From Alphaproteobacteria bacterium (lineage in GTDB: Bacteria > Pseudomonadota > Alphaproteobacteria > SMXP01): DNA of 7,167 nucleotides. The DNA lies in NCBI GenBank assembly GCA_028280675.1, contig JANQLI010000038.1, forward strand, positions 1-7,167. Direction: 5' to 3'. The translations under genes were made by a program, and so were the position numbers. Numbering within the stretch: the first letter of the stretch is position 1; the number at the start of each line of letters is the position of its first letter. Below, piece by piece: positions 6,805-7,167 of the stretch. Under the pieces are notes generated by a model. It was given only the letters and a program-made list of their open reading frames with translations. It was not told where the DNA came from and made no database searches.

Positions 6805-6854
6805 GCCTCCACTCAACGCATGATGGACCCAACGTGCGGTCCACCGCCCTCAGG

Positions 6855-6929
6855 GCCGCTGTAGCTCAGTGGTAGAGCGCACCCTTGGTAAGGGTGAGGT
6901 CGAAAGTTCAATTCTCTCCAGCGGCACCA
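6855..6929 (+). tRNA. tRNA-Thr (anticodon GGT), CCA encoded
   Basis: The cloverleaf folds by eye. The acceptor stem GCCGCTG pairs with CAGCGGC, and the discriminator A is followed by CCA at 6927-6929. The D stem is GCTC/GAGC. The anticodon stem is CACCC/GGGTG around TTGGTAA, giving anticodon GGT, which reads ACC and ACU. The T arm is GAAAG-TTCAATT-CTCTC and has one A-C mismatch at the third pair; the other four pairs are normal. The body is 72 bases without CCA. The gene ends exactly where an integrase-bearing element begins, so its 3' half is probably the integration target. Confidence 0.97.
6900..6929 (+). other. Probable attachment-site core (attL) in the tRNA-Thr 3' end
   Basis: Tyrosine integrases of this arm-domain type commonly recombine within the 3' part of a tRNA gene and restore it with a duplicated segment. 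The integrase frame begins 138 bases after the tRNA end and reads away from it, so the crossover most likely lies in the T arm or acceptor end. The exact core cannot be defined without the right-hand copy. Confidence 0.45.
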
Positions 6930-6940
6930 TTCCCACTTTT

Positions 6941-7016
6941 CATAGATGAACATACACTCTCAAAAACCTATATATTTATTGGGTTTTATGGATTTTTGTG
7001 TTGCATAGGTGAACAT
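6941..7016 (+). repeat. 13-base direct repeats at island left end
   Basis: CATAGATGAACAT (6941-6953) and CATAGGTGAACAT (7004-7016) are identical at 12 of 13 positions and start 63 bases apart, about six helical turns. An AT-rich tract (roughly 6965-7000) lies between them. Their place between the tRNA and the integrase gene suits arm-type integrase or excision-factor binding sites, which is inference. Confidence 0.55.
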
Positions 7017-7029
7017 CGCAGTACATAGT
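7001..7029 (+). promoter_or_regulatory. Candidate integrase promoter
   Basis: TTGCAT (7001-7006) and CATAGT (7024-7029) are spaced by exactly 17 bases and would start transcription about 30 bases before the integrase GTG. The matches to consensus are partial. The second 13-base repeat lies across the -35 and spacer, so a protein bound there would block this promoter. Confidence 0.3.
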
Positions 7030-7042
7030 TTCACACATATCG

Positions 7043-7062
7043 AGGTGGGCCAAAAGGTGGGC
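7043..7062 (+). repeat. Tandem AGGTGGGC repeat before the integrase start
   Basis: Two perfect 8-base copies (7043-7050 and 7055-7062) are separated by CAAA. The second contains the AAGG-type ribosome site for the GTG at 7067. The arrangement could serve integrase autoregulation or be a duplicated ribosome site; neither is shown. Confidence 0.5.
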
Positions 7063-7066
7063 TATT

Positions 7067-7167
7067 GTGACTGTCAGAAACGCACTCACTCAGATGAAAG
7101 CGAAGAGCCTCAGCAAAGGAAAGTTTGCTGACGGTCAAGGTTTGTGGCTGGTCAAATCAAGTAAGGG
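7067..7167 (+). CDS. Tyrosine-type integrase, N-terminal part only
   Basis: Site-specific recombinase expected to integrate and excise the element at the tRNA-Thr gene. Only 33 full codons are visible, starting at GTG 7067, with AAGG 9 bases upstream; the frame is closed by a TGA at 7010-7012. The peptide begins MTVRNALTQMKAKSL and continues with KGKFADGQGLWLVK. The K-F/Y-x-DGxGLWL motif is the hallmark of the arm-binding N-terminal domain (DUF4102 type) found in P4-like and alphaproteobacterial prophage and island integrases. The catalytic R-H-R-Y residues would lie beyond the right edge. The call rests on this motif plus the tRNA-adjacent position. Whether the gene is intact cannot be seen. 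Confidence 0.85.
   Translation, partial: MTVRNALTQMKAKSLSKGKFADGQGLWLVKSSK

Larger units (their letters stand above)
6927..7167. mobile_element. Left end of an integrative element/genomic island at tRNA-Thr, truncated by window
   Basis: The sequence right of the tRNA is AT-rich, lacks housekeeping genes, contains short direct repeats, and leads into an integrase gene oriented away from the tRNA. This is the usual left-junction layout of tRNA-integrated islands and prophages. Only about 240 bases are visible, so the type of element (prophage, ICE, island) and its cargo are unknown. The left boundary is approximate. Confidence 0.75.

Noticed and set aside
6613..6844. Two 66-67 codon minus-strand frames in the murA upstream region
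   Set aside because: They overlap the better supported 55-codon gene and the control region, have no convincing ribosome site, and their hydrophobic stretch looks like chance translation of AT-rich DNA.
1..7167. CRISPR arrays, toxin-antitoxin pairs, riboswitches, insertion sequences or defence genes
   Set aside because: I looked on both strands and found no regularly spaced repeats, transposase motifs or recognisable defence domains. The only mobile-DNA signal is at the right end.

Overview
The window is chromosomal DNA from an alphaproteobacterium of moderate GC content. The evidence is the leftward gene order murA - DUF2948 - hisD - UPF0262 - low-molecular-weight phosphatase - infA - maf - ribonuclease E/G, an arrangement I know from that class. 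DUF2948 and UPF0262 proteins are themselves largely alphaproteobacterial. I cannot fix the genus.

From 1 to about 6700 everything is on the minus strand and tightly packed. Reading in the direction of transcription (right to left): a 55-codon gene for a small basic protein (6635-6468), murA (peptidoglycan precursor synthesis), a DUF2948 gene starting with GTG, hisD (last two steps of histidine synthesis) overlapping it by 14 bases, a UPF0262 gene, a CX5RS phosphatase-fold gene 3 bases further on, a 131-base gap with three inverted repeats, infA (translation initiation factor IF-1), maf (nucleotide pyrophosphatase), and ribonuclease E/G. The ribonuclease gene overlaps maf by 11 bases and runs off the left edge after about 416 codons. 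These are mostly housekeeping genes that look co-transcribed, with infA probably also having its own leader. No gap between genes exceeds 300 bases.

The 219 bases from 6636 to 6854 form a divergent control region between the leftward operon and a rightward tRNA-Thr(GGT) gene (6855-6929, CCA encoded). Immediately after the tRNA the sequence changes character: an AT-rich stretch with near-perfect 13-base direct repeats, then a tandem 8-base repeat, then a GTG-started reading frame whose first 33 codons match the N-terminal arm-binding domain (DUF4102 type) of a tyrosine integrase. This is the classic left junction of an integrative element or genomic island in a tRNA gene. Only its first ~240 bases are visible, so any cargo lies beyond the right edge.

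I see no complete novel system inside this window. The points most worth following are the island junction and its repeats, the small pre-murA gene, and the structured infA leader.
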